Of a stretch of DNA of 41,705 nt, positions 9,569 through 19,439 are shown in pieces (the stretch's first letter is position 1; every line of letters begins with the position of its first letter). Source of the stretch: Phoronis ovalis (Eukaryota > Phoronida > Phoronidae); the NCBI GenBank assembly GCA_028565635.1, contig JAOXYB010070278.1, positions 1 through 41,705 on the forward strand, given 5' to 3'. Made by a program: the position numbers and the translations under genes. The notes under the pieces are model-generated. The model made no database searches. It was not told the DNA's origin and was given only the letters and a program-made list of their open reading frames with translations.

Positions 9569-10936
9569 ATGGATGACTGTAAAGATGATGTTCAACACAA
9601 AAAACAACAAGTTTTCAAACAGGAAACGAGACCATATACCCAGCAGCAAACAGAACGTAATGTAGAATTTCATATAACTAGCATAAAGCAAGAACTTTTT
9701 TTGGAGGAAACAAAAGAAACTACAGTAAATAATGAAGATTTTCATATATCTGACATAAAACAAGAACCTTTCACAGAAGAAATGAGAGGAAATGCACAGC
9801 AAAAAGAAAATAATGAAGAATTTCATATTTCTGACATAAAACAAGAATATTTGTTTGAAAATGAAACGGATGTGAAGAAAAAACAAGAACGAAACAATGA
9901 TGATAGTTGTTTAGGCTTCATTAGGGACAGTGAAAGTGAGACTAATAGGATAAAGATTAGTCATTATTGTTCTCTGACACTCACCAATGATAAGCAATTT
10001 AAGTGCGAAACCTGTGGAAAGGCATTTAATTACAGAAGTGAGCTACAGGCCCATTTGAGACTGCACACAGGAGAAAAGCCATTTGTATGTGAGACTTGTG
10101 GGAAAAGATTTAAGCTTAGTGGTTATCTGCAAACTCACATGCGAACGCACACAGGTGATAAGCCATTTGTATGTGAGACTTGTGGGAAGAAATTTCTTCA
10201 GAACGCTCATCTTCAAATACATTTAAGAATACATAATGCAGATCAATCATATGATTGTAACATTTGTGGGAAGAGATTTAGTCAAAGTAGAAATCTTAGA
10301 ACACACATGAGGGTACACACAGGAGAGAAGCCACATGTTTGTGGATTTTGTGATAAGAGATTTCTTTTACGAGGCGACCTTACAAATCACGTAAGAATAC
10401 ATACAGGAGATAAACCATTTGAATGTGAGACGTGCAGTAAGAAATTTAATACTAAAAGTAGCCTTCGAACACATATTAGACTTCACACAGGAAACAAACC
10501 ATTCATGTGTGATACATGCGGGAGAAAATTTAACCAAAGTTGTAATTTTCAAGCACATTTAAAACTGCATTTAGGAGATAAGCAATTCGAATGTGAAGAT
10601 TGTGGGAAGAGATTTGTCCAAAGTTCTGACCTTAAGGAACATACAAGAATACATGCAGGAGATAAGCCATTTAAATGTGAAGCATGTGGCAAAGGATATC
10701 TTACAGCTAGTAACCTTAAGAGACATGTAAGAATACATACAGGAATTAGGGAATTTGAATGTGAAACTTGTGGGAAAAGATTTGTTCAAAGTGATGACTT
10801 TAAGAAACATGAAAGAATACATACAGGTATTAAACCAGCTGAATGCCTAATTTGTGGGAATAGATTTGCTAGGAAACACAATCTCAGGGTTCACTTATTA
10901 AGAAAGCATAAAGACGTGGAGCAACTGTGGGGATAA
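9569..10936 (+). CDS. C2H2 zinc-finger protein, eleven tandem fingers
   Basis: This is a probable sequence-specific DNA-binding nuclear regulator of 455 aa. The coding region is a single exon that follows a ttttgtag acceptor at 9542. An in-frame TAA at 9548-9550 fixes the start at 9569. The acidic/Gln-rich N-terminus (residues 1-143) has three copies of FHI(T/S)xIKQE, with lysines at 40, 64 and 91, plus FKQE at residues 16-19. Each fits the hydrophobic-K-x-E SUMO acceptor consensus. From residue 144, eleven C-x2-C-x12-H-x3/4-H fingers follow (FKCETCGKAF... to AECLICGNRF...), mostly joined by TG(E/D)KP linkers; the linkers after fingers 3, 7, 8 and 9 are altered (NADQS, LGDKQ, AGDKP, TGIRE). 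The fingers are 84-bp DNA repeats. Target genes cannot be inferred. Confidence 0.93.
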   Translation: MDDCKDDVQHKKQQVFKQETRPYTQQQTERNVEFHITSIKQELFLEETKETTVNNEDFHISDIKQEPFTEEMRGNAQQKENNEEFHISDIKQEYLFENETDVKKKQERNNDDSCLGFIRDSESETNRIKISHYCSLTLTNDKQFKCETCGKAFNYRSELQAHLRLHTGEKPFVCETCGKRFKLSGYLQTHMRTHTGDKPFVCETCGKKFLQNAHLQIHLRIHNADQSYDCNICGKRFSQSRNLRTHMRVHTGEKPHVCGFCDKRFLLRGDLTNHVRIHTGDKPFECETCSKKFNTKSSLRTHIRLHTGNKPFMCDTCGRKFNQSCNFQAHLKLHLGDKQFECEDCGKRFVQSSDLKEHTRIHAGDKPFKCEACGKGYLTASNLKRHVRIHTGIREFECETCGKRFVQSDDFKKHERIHTGIKPAECLICGNRFARKHNLRVHLLRKHKDVEQLWG

Positions 10937-11158
10937 CATTTAGTCTTAGTAATATTAGTGAGAAGGTCATTATGTGAAGATATTTAATCAGAGGTATAAC
11001 TTTGCGAAGTACCTGTGAGGAGACAGCATGCATAGAGTTGAAATGTTTTGCTTGCATAAGAATATATACAAGATACATGTTAATGAAAGAACATATATTT
11101 TAACGGAATATATCCTGCATGATTTTACCGGAATTTAACATGTATTTTTATAGATCTG

Positions 11159-11430
11159 TACTGAACTTAGTCCCTTTTGACGGTCAAATTTATTTTGACA
11201 TTTGTTTTTAAAAGTGACCATTATTTTTACCCTTTAATCAGTATCAAAATTTTTACACAGTATCAAAATATGTACCCGGTATCAAGTATTCTGCATTATA
11301 CTGAACTCAGTCCCTTTTAGGGGATAACATTTTAATTTTGTTTTAAAATTTATTAATTGATCATTATTTTTACCGTTTAATCAAAATGTTTACTTTACAC
11401 GTATCAAAATATGTACCCAGTATGAAATGC
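11159..11430. repeat. 140-bp tandem duplication
   Basis: Copy 1 (11159-11298) and copy 2 (11299-11430) both run from tactgaact.agtccctttt through cattatttttacc.tttaatca and gtatcaaaatatgtaccc.gtat. The offset is 140 bp. The copies differ by scattered substitutions and small indels, so the duplication is not recent. It lies about 220 bp after the eleven-finger gene. Confidence 0.75.
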
Positions 11431-11446
11431 CCCCCCCCCGCCCCCC
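11430..11446 (+). repeat. Poly-C tract
   Basis: Ten C, one G and six C follow directly after the second copy of the 140-bp duplication. This simple tract is also a likely site of length error in assembly. Confidence 0.8.
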
Positions 11447-14209
11447 AATATATATGGTATACTGACAATATTGTTTTTCCCATCGACTTTCATAGTAATT
11501 TCATGTAACTTATATCACTATAAAAATTTACCAAACATTGCGCGAAGAAAATTACCTGTCATAAACTGAAGATGATTGTGTATGATGCTACTTCCAGTTA
11601 ATTTTTCGTGCAGGCATGATCACCAAAATTTTTAGCTATTCCATTATGTAGGGTACCTCCGGAAATATACCAGCTCACAACTGACAAAATTCATAGCTTT
11701 GCCCTAGCTCAAAGAATACTCTCAAATTTTAATTCATTTTACTTTAGAACGCGAATATTTGTTTTAATGACTTCTTTTTCAAACAAAAATAACGGAAAAC
11801 ATCGGCAGCCGAGTTTATTGCAAAACTGTTCTATAAATTATGACACAACCTATTGTACACTTCGTTGACACAGTGATCGTTTAGTATGGGATTTCACCCA
11901 ATGCACCCCCTCATCTGGCTGGCCTGTTGGATGCTTTTAAATAGATACTGCACTAGGTGCAATTGGCCTCAATGTATTTCCAGAACCACTGCATGGATAC
12001 CATTGGTCGTTCGGAAGCAGTTAGGCCAACTGGTTTTCTTTGATTACTTAAGTGTAACAGGCCCAACAAGTATATAATGGATCACCAGACATCTCCTGTT
12101 TCGTTCCTATAAATCTTGCTGTTGGATCTGTAGGAAGTTCATATTTCCCTGATGCTCCTGGAATAATTGGGATTATCTGCGTATCGAAAATAAAATGCAA
12201 ATCTCGGTTATTGGAGAATGTGTTGGTCTCAGAGCACAGCAAAAGAATTTAATGAATATCGCTGCACGCAAATAAAATGTGCCCTTTAACGGCTGAAAAT
12301 CAGCATCAAATTTAACTAGTGTATTACTGTACTTTAGGGATCAAATTTAATTGCAATAGTTATGTTTTATAAAGATATAATTCAACTGGCATTTTTAATA
12401 ACTTAAATAAGCAGTAAATCATCATAATGATCAAAAGTAAATGACATTAATTATATTCTATATAAATAAATTACCAGCAGCATTTTTATCAAAAGTTAAT
12501 TGCATCAATTAGGTTGCTGCTGATTAATGCTATCTGTGTCTATATAAGGAAAGGAAAATAAACATATCTCTGTATTTCAAAAGGAATCTGTCAAAGAAGT
12601 CAATCTAGATTTTCAGGATGAATACATTGTTGGTTAGTATAGCAAGGAATTCAGATGCACAGTGTATAGTTAAAAGATTCATGATTTTTTGCATTCTCTT
12701 TTTTAATGTAAATATGTAATTAGCTTTATTCATTAAGTGTTTTCTGTGAAATTTGCCAGTTTGCCAGTATCTTGTTGAACAACTTCAAAGAATGTTTCAA
12801 TTAATTCATTAGTAATTACATTTATTTATTATTAAGTGAAAAAGGCTTTTATGAAAAGGTGTATTACAATATTCGTTACTCTCTGTAATCATTGTCTATT
12901 TCTGAAAAAAAGTTTGCAACATGGTATATTATTGTACATTTCCTGTTGTATTTCATTGCTCTAGCACAATCTGTTATCATGTGTTATGAAGTTCTGTTAG
13001 AGTACTGGTACGTGATGGTAATGTTCCCTGAGGGAAACTTTATGACAAATCGTGCCTATTTTTGAAATAATTTTTTTCTAATCAAAGAGAATACATGAAT
13101 AAAACATTGTTAATGGTAAATGTTACATCTAAAATTATGTAACAATGTAGTTAATCCTGGCAGGTTTCATATTTCCTTTTAAAATGTAAAGATTATCCAC
13201 CATTCGCTCTGTTTCGTTAAAAAATGTAACCTGCGGAAATAGTCACAGTGCAATAAGAGTAGTTCATCAAAAACTGATAACTTTATATCCTACTCGGGTC
13301 TCCTATTTTTGCAGTAATTATCTACAGGGAATCATCTACTCTAAAATGTAGTGAATATCAGAAGAAGAACGGAATACATCTATTGTGTCTTGTTGCCTTA
13401 AACCATGCGCCCGGACATGCAATCCGTTATGTATAAAGTGTTATCATATTCCTGCAGAAGAGTGTAGGCTTCTTGCTCCATGCTTTTATTTTAGATGATT
13501 ATACTAATTATGATTGCTTTAATATGCAGCAAAAAATTGTTTCTGAAAACATCTGTTTTACCGTATTTATTCTTCTATACCCTCCGCAAAAATGTATGTG
13601 CATTTATTATGTCAAGACCCGAGTGTCAAGTACCCACTCTAAATCCCACCGTATGAAGGTCTATATAACAGAACTATCTTTTCATTCTCTGATGGAGATA
13701 TTCTTGGAATGTCAAACTATAAGTAAATTCCACCCTTCCGTGTCACCCTGAAATTCGTCTGTTATTTTTAATGTTTCAGTGGACAATTCAAAGTGTTAAA
13801 TATTTTCTACCAGCGTGAGTGATATAGTATCTAAAAGGATTTCAAATTTTTGAATGTCCTGTTTCTAAGAAAAGTTCCTGTCCTGCAAATTTCCATTTTA
13901 AGTTCTCTAAAGCAGATTCAATGGTCCCAACCTATTATCTCAGCAGGTGAGCACAAGGACATGATCACACATTAATAGCTAACATTTTATTTCTTATAAA
14001 ACCTGTCAAAACGCATCGTGTACGAATATCAGAAGCTGTGGAATTCCATAGCGAAAAATTTGAAATTCTGCAGCAATTGTTCTCCTTATTCTGCAGCAGA
14101 AATTCGGTGATCTTCACAAATTCCACTAAAAATTATTTCCGATTGCTGACTCCCGCTATTACGGAAACCCGTCTTTATTGCAAATTTTCAAAATATTTCA
14201 AATGATTTT
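11447..14209. other. AT-rich intergenic DNA, no supported gene
   Basis: No exon with splice sites and protein-like composition was found. A small direct repeat (atcaaaagtaaatgacatta and atcaaaagttaattgcatca, ~60 bp apart) lies at about 12430-12512. Positions 11884-12024 translate to a protein-like string (WDFTQCTPSSGWPVGCF, then NVFPEPLHGYHWSFGSS) broken by a stop; this may be chance or a decayed fragment. Confidence 0.4.
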
Positions 14210-14401
14210 TCTGAATATTTTCATGGATTTTTAGCCAAAAAAAAATGTAGAAGCACTAGACATTAGCTATAATGAATCTTATGTTGCTTGGCAACATTTT
14301 TTTTCGGTTTTTATGAATATTCCAGGAGTATATTAAGATTCTTTTATAACTAATGTCTTCTGCTTCTGTATTTGGTTGCTAAAAATCCGTGATATTCAGA
14401 T
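14210..14401. repeat. Imperfect inverted repeat, ~70-bp arms
   Basis: Left arm 14210-14282 (tctgaatatt, ggatttttagc, tagaagcac, agacattagctataa, aatctta) matches the reverse complement of right arm 14333-14401 at about four of five positions. The loop is about 50 bp. The size and arms fit a decayed foldback element. As RNA it would form a long imperfect hairpin, but nothing shows that it is transcribed or processed. Confidence 0.65.
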
Positions 14402-14425
14402 GTTCTGAACTTGCATCGTAGGGAC

Positions 14426-14535
14426 TGTCATGTATACGTCACTCATATTTTTTGAAATCGTAAATTAAGTTAAGACTTCATTTTCACCAGAGAATTGTCG
14501 CGTATACGTCTCTGATAATTTCTAAATCGTATATT
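14426..14535. repeat. Direct repeat with ~80-bp period
   Basis: tgtcatgtatacgtcactcat...gaaatcgtaaatt at 14426-14466 recurs as tgtcgcgtatacgtctctgat...aaatcgtatatt at 14506-14535. Both carry the palindromic core GTATAC followed by GTC. This lies right beside the 14210-14401 inverted repeat. Confidence 0.5.
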
Positions 14536-14929
14536 TATTTCATCGGAGCATGAACTCCATCGAGTTTTGAAAAAAGATATTCTTGTTCTCATACGACGGC
14601 CTTTTCACTTTCAACTCTGTGTATTTGTGCACAAAAATGAGGTAAATTAAGAAACAAACCGTACTAAAAGTGGGAAATAAAGTCAACAAGTTATGAACTC
14701 AACAATTTTGAACCTCCAAAGAAAACTTGCACATGTGGCGTTGCTGGCGTTGAAACCGGAATTCGTCGCATGCAACACCGATTTTTTCGTACCATGCCAG
14801 GATACCATACTGCAGTTTAAAACATTATTTTAATTATTATTTTATAGTCAATTTTGAAAGGTGCCTTTATGCTCAAAATGTACCAGAGTGCAGGAAATAA
14901 CTCTTATTTTAAAAATATATATATATTTA

Positions 14930-15100
14930 GCGGGCCCATGTAGACCCACGCCGATTACGGGAGATTGAACATCCCTCCCGGACACCCTCCAACACCGCTT
15001 CGTGGCGTGTGAGCTGCCTATATGGCGCACGCTTTATTCTAAAAACAATACAAACGCACCCCCCTCTTTTGAAAAAGTGTCTTACGGCTCTGACTGGGAT
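14930..15100. repeat. GC-rich insert, probable repeat fragment
   Basis: After a short (AT) run, the sequence switches abruptly to GC-rich DNA (gcgggcccatgtagaccc, gggagattgaacatccctcccgg, cttcgtggcgtg) and back to AT-rich DNA after about 15100. The minus strand has two short overlapping open frames with no recognisable protein. The sharp composition edges suggest an inserted element. Confidence 0.35.
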
Positions 15101-15453
15101 TTGAGTAAAGAAATTCACTTAATCAACTGCTTAATAGACTTTGTTCAAATTATACTTTTATTACTCAGTAACACACACACATAAGATTTACATAAACACA
15201 TTCATTTATACTGAAACATCTAAAAATGTGTGTTTGAATTATTTACAAAAATTTTATATGCAAATTTGTAAATAAATGATAAATACACATGCATATATAC
15301 ATGGTTTATGGTAATTCTTAATTTTTCAGAGCAGGTAAACGTTATGAATATCTTGTAATTATCATAAACGTAGGCTCGAATGTCTTCTATAAAGATTTTT
15401 TTATAAATACAGCTGCAGTATAAAGTTATGATTTTTTGTTTTCCCGAATCAAG

Positions 15454-15504
15454 TCCAAGCACTGCATCTTGGGTCCAAGCACTGCATCTTGGGTCCAAGC
15501 AACT
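15454..15504. repeat. 20-bp tandem repeat, two and a half units
   Basis: The unit TCCAAGCACTGCATCTTGGG is present twice without change (15454-15473 and 15474-15493), followed by a partial third copy. The exact identity shows a recent minisatellite-type duplication. Confidence 0.85.
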
Positions 15505-15661
15505 ACACTTGCTGGTAATATACACTTTCATTTACAGCTGTGTGCGTTTATCTACCTTTAAAATGTTCTTAACTTCATTACCTAAATTAGAAAGCATGTA
15601 TTACACAACTTCCTTACATAACTGACCAACTTGCTAAAAATGTTCCTGTCAGACTCACTTA

Positions 15662-16075
15662 ATTGGACTGGCTATATTGTTGTTAGTCACATATGCTATA
15701 ATTGCTAACTGCCATTCAACAGAATTTGTCTCTGCCATCTGAGGTTATGTATATGAGTCTATCAATTTGTAGGTAATACCTTCTCGGCATGGTCTATATA
15801 TAAATATTCACACTTTATTACCAATTATGTAACTGCACTACCTATTTGCGAGCCTAGGGTTTGCGAGCTTTCATCTTGTCTTTATTCCGGTTTATTGAAT
15901 TGATGTTATACACGGATTTAACACTAATATAATCGTTATCAGTGTTAACTATGTAAAATTGCCCACTGACTCAATGTTGCCTGACCCGCGATCGGGGCAT
16001 GGTCACATGCTAATTCTAGCAATAATTAACAAAAGATCATATCATAATGTGACTAACAACAATAGCCAGTCCAAG
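15662..16075. mobile_element. MITE-like element with ~30-bp inverted ends, 414 bp
   Basis: The left end (15662-15692: TTGGACTGGCTAT then TGTTGTTAGTCACAT) is the inverse of the right end (16045-16075), apart from a two-base insertion and the first base. A TTA triplet flanks both sides (15659-15661 and 16076-16078), which would fit a 3-bp TWA target-site duplication as in PIF/Harbinger elements. No transposase is present. The interior has a GC-rich patch (gacccgcgatcggggc). The superfamily assignment is inference from the triplet only. Confidence 0.7.
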
Positions 16076-16730
16076 TTACTACTAGGGTCATTTCTAGGAA
16101 GTTGGTCATATCCCGGCATTGTTCCGGGACATACAGGTTCAATTTCAACTTCCTCTATCATGCCTTTAATATTTGAACAAACAAAAACCTATTTGCAGCA
16201 TGTGCTTTGTTCAAAATAAGATGTTATTCTTAGTTTGACATTTACGTATCAGGTAAGAAAGAGAATGAACATTACTCTATCACCCGTGGAAACCACCAAA
16301 TAAAAAACTTTCTCCGTGGTTTCGATTCACAATAAATATAATATCTACGTTTTGTGCATGTTTTCACACCAGATGATTTTGAGCATAATTTCCTAATAGT
16401 TTGACCATATAAGTGATCATTGAATTTTCTTGGTGTTTGACCAGCATAAATTGGCATTATTACCTCCGTTACTTAATTCCAACATGTTCAAATTTTTAGA
16501 GGTGATTTAAAAACTATTTATCTATAATTATAACAGTACTAGAAAGTATACATTAATTATTATTCAGCCAGGGTTTCAGTTTTCGTCATAACATAATAGT
16601 CTTTGATTGAAGTATACGGAAACCCGGGGCGGAAACATAATACTTTCCTTTTAGTTTACAATTAACATTTATATACATTAGGCAGCTGCATTTAAGTTTT
16701 TTTTTATAGAAGTTGCATAACTGTTAAGAA

Positions 16731-19439
16731 ATGGCTGGTGGTTATAATAGTAACATTCTAGTAAGCTGGTATTTGTGCTTGGTGATCGTATTCGAGTGTT
16801 ACAATATGTATAAAGGCAGTGCAAGCGCCATAAATGGATCGCCAGCTTTCCAAGACTGTCCTATGAAATGTTCATGCCAAGTCGTGGCACGTGACGTCGT
16901 TGTAAACTGCTCAGGAAGATCACTTGATACCATACCAGAACAAATACCCTTAGATGCAACGATACTTTTGCTTAGCGTTAACAGAATAACCGAGATACCA
17001 AATTATGCGTTTAAGCGGCTTCGTAAATTACGACATCTTGATTTGTCGCATAATGACGAACTGGATATTTACGACTTCAGTTTCTATAACCTTACGAATC
17101 TGGAAATTTTAGACATTTGTAATATACGAAAACTTTCTTTGAGTTACAACAGACCGTTTGGTCATTTATATCGATTGAAGAGATTAATCATGAGGTTTGT
17201 TGATCACGTGAATTACACATCTCTTGACAGAGCCATCCGTGACGTAACAGAGCTCGAATATTTTTGTATAACTTGGGCTGCACCAGGTCCTCTGACACAA
17301 GGATTTACCTTTTTGAAGAAATTAAAGATTCTTGATCTCTATAAATCTCGGATAAATGTTACTATTGAAACATTCAGGGTTTTATCTAATCTAACTATTG
17401 AAAGATTGTCCATTCGTGAACTAGCAGAGTTAACCGAAAATGATTTTCCACTTTATGATCCCTACGCTTTAAGTAATTTAAAATTTCTAAAAGTTGTCGA
17501 CATATCCAATAATTACGGATTGTATCCAGATAATAGTTGCTACAAAATAATTAGTATTCTACAAAGTTTTAAAAATAGTACTAGTCTTGAAACGTTGATA
17601 ATGGACTTTTCTATGGTATCGTTGGAACGTTTACCAACTACATTAGAAGCAGACATCTTTGCTCCTTTAAAGGATGTTAAACTTAAGAGATTGTCTTTAC
17701 AATCGAACAGAATTAGTGTAGTATACCCGTTCTTTAAATATCTCAGGCATCTAGAGTACATTAACTTAGATTACAATTACATGTCATTTATACCCACTGG
17801 TCCTAACAGTTTTGTAACTGACGTTGTAGCAACAAAAAATCTGACAGAAGCACACTTGTCAAATCAAAATCCGACGAATGACTGCGAACAATGTTGGCTT
17901 CTTGAGAGTCCATTGTTTCTGGCAAGTAATAGTATTGACACCAGATCTAGCACAATAAATACTGCTTACCTCTCAGGCAATTTCCGAGATGTAAGATCAA
18001 CTTCTGCGGTACACTTTTCTTCGGATATAAAGCGTGTATATGTTCATCATGCGGTGTTTAGAAAATTACCTTTGGACAGGGATGACCTTCCAGACATTAT
18101 TGACATCACCAACGTTACCATGCATGGAATTATATTTTCATTTCGTAATAGACTGACTGTATTAGACTTGTCTTCATGTCGTTTTAATAGAATGCCAACA
18201 ACTTTTAAAGGTTTGAATGATTTAAAAGAAGTGAATTTAGCTGGTAATTACATGGAATACATGCATCCAATGTTTTTAAAACGTTTACCAAATCTGCAGC
18301 GTTTGTTTATGTCAGATAATAGGTTAGGCTTTTTCTCCTCAGAAAATGCATTAGCACAGCTTTTCAGTGATTTGCAAAATTTGTCATTTTTGGAATTAAA
18401 CAATAATGCACTAACTACTATACCAAGTGAAATGTTTAGAAATTGTCCAAAACTGGAAACTGTTAAACTGGCTAATAATTCCATTATACATGCAAAGTTT
18501 GTTGTGGATAATTTACAAAATATGCGGTACATAGATCTTCAACACAATCAATTGCTCACATTTAACAGAATGCAAATTCACGCTTTGGAAAAAGTTGCCT
18601 CCAATCATCAGCTGGTATTGAATCTAAAGGGAAATGGAGAATTTCAATGTATCTGTGAAAATATGCCATTTGTACAGTGGTTTCAAGATCAAAAGAGGAA
18701 AGTTATAATCCTAAATAACTCAACTCTTACTTGCACTATGTTAAACGGAAGTCGCGTTGCAATAGCACAGGTTGATTTTCCAGCAATGCAGCTTGAGTGT
18801 TTCAGAAAGGAATTGATCATTATTATAGTGTCGTGTACATGTGGGTTCATAGTAGTTGGTATTTTACTGTGGCACCATAAATGGACCTTGAAATATTGGT
18901 ATTATCTAATGAAACTGAAACTGAAAAAACAACCACTTGGTGCTGATGGTCATAGAAATCGTCGTATTTTGAACGAGTTTGATGTATACCTTTCCTGTCC
19001 AGATATGAATCCGCAGTGGTCCAGAGACATCTTACAAAAATTAGAAGAAATGGATCTTGTCGTTTTCTTTCTCGACAGGGATTCAATTCCTGGGGCTAAT
19101 GTATATGAAGAAATCGTACGTGGAATTGATGGCAGTAAGAAACTCCTGTTTTGTGTTAATAACAATATTATGGATAATCGTCAAAATTTTGAACTGGAAA
19201 TAAGTTATACACGTGGAATAGGATTCATAGTTCCTATTTTAACGGAAGATGCTCCAGTGGCTCAGTTACCGAAACCCTTGTTGAGGCTCTTGCGAGTAGG
19301 TGTGTACTTAGAGTGGCCGTCTGAAGCACGTGACGATGATAAATTCTGGAAAAATGTACAAAAAGCAGTCTGCAGCAAGAAAGGAATCTGTATTAGGAAA
19401 AATGGTGAGTTGCGTGAATCAGTTAGAATAAATAAATAA
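16731..19439 (+). CDS. Toll-like receptor (LRR ectodomain, TM, TIR)
   Basis: Type I membrane receptor of innate immunity, 902 aa on one coding exon. The exon follows a tttttatag acceptor at 16709, and an in-frame TAA at 16725 fixes the start. In order: hydrophobic signal segment (about residues 9-22); LRRNT cysteine cluster C43-x3-C-x-C-x10-C60; irregular leucine-rich repeats about 75-625 (LRHLDLSHN, LKRLSLQSNRI, LSFLELNNNALTTIP are clearest); one LRRCT with cysteines at 640, 642, 668 and 690; transmembrane helix about 694-714; basic juxtamembrane stretch; TIR domain about 748-882. TIR box 1 is FDVYLSC, box 2 is RDSIPG with the BB-loop proline at 787, and box 3 is FW at 872-873. A single C-terminal cysteine cluster defines the sccTLR type. 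TIR domains of this family recruit MyD88-type adaptors; the ligand is unknown. Residues 370-470 show few clear repeats. The stop codon lies inside AATAAATAAATAA. Confidence 0.95.
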   Translation: MAGGYNSNILVSWYLCLVIVFECYNMYKGSASAINGSPAFQDCPMKCSCQVVARDVVVNCSGRSLDTIPEQIPLDATILLLSVNRITEIPNYAFKRLRKLRHLDLSHNDELDIYDFSFYNLTNLEILDICNIRKLSLSYNRPFGHLYRLKRLIMRFVDHVNYTSLDRAIRDVTELEYFCITWAAPGPLTQGFTFLKKLKILDLYKSRINVTIETFRVLSNLTIERLSIRELAELTENDFPLYDPYALSNLKFLKVVDISNNYGLYPDNSCYKIISILQSFKNSTSLETLIMDFSMVSLERLPTTLEADIFAPLKDVKLKRLSLQSNRISVVYPFFKYLRHLEYINLDYNYMSFIPTGPNSFVTDVVATKNLTEAHLSNQNPTNDCEQCWLLESPLFLASNSIDTRSSTINTAYLSGNFRDVRSTSAVHFSSDIKRVYVHHAVFRKLPLDRDDLPDIIDITNVTMHGIIFSFRNRLTVLDLSSCRFNRMPTTFKGLNDLKEVNLAGNYMEYMHPMFLKRLPNLQRLFMSDNRLGFFSSENALAQLFSDLQNLSFLELNNNALTTIPSEMFRNCPKLETVKLANNSIIHAKFVVDNLQNMRYIDLQHNQLLTFNRMQIHALEKVASNHQLVLNLKGNGEFQCICENMPFVQWFQDQKRKVIILNNSTLTCTMLNGSRVAIAQVDFPAMQLECFRKELIIIIVSCTCGFIVVGILLWHHKWTLKYWYYLMKLKLKKQPLGADGHRNRRILNEFDVYLSCPDMNPQWSRDILQKLEEMDLVVFFLDRDSIPGANVYEEIVRGIDGSKKLLFCVNNNIMDNRQNFELEISYTRGIGFIVPILTEDAPVAQLPKPLLRLLRVGVYLEWPSEARDDDKFWKNVQKAVCSKKGICIRKNGELRESVRINK

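Noticed and set aside
9557-9886. Minus-strand 109-aa frame rich in Phe and Leu
   Set aside because: It is the reverse of the A-rich, repeated N-terminal coding region of the eleven-finger gene.
11884-12240. Protein-like strings in two plus frames (NVFPEPLHGYHWSFGSS; VGSSYFPDAPGIIGIICV)
   Set aside because: Broken by stops and frame changes, no splice sites at the edges, family not recognised; at best a decayed fragment.
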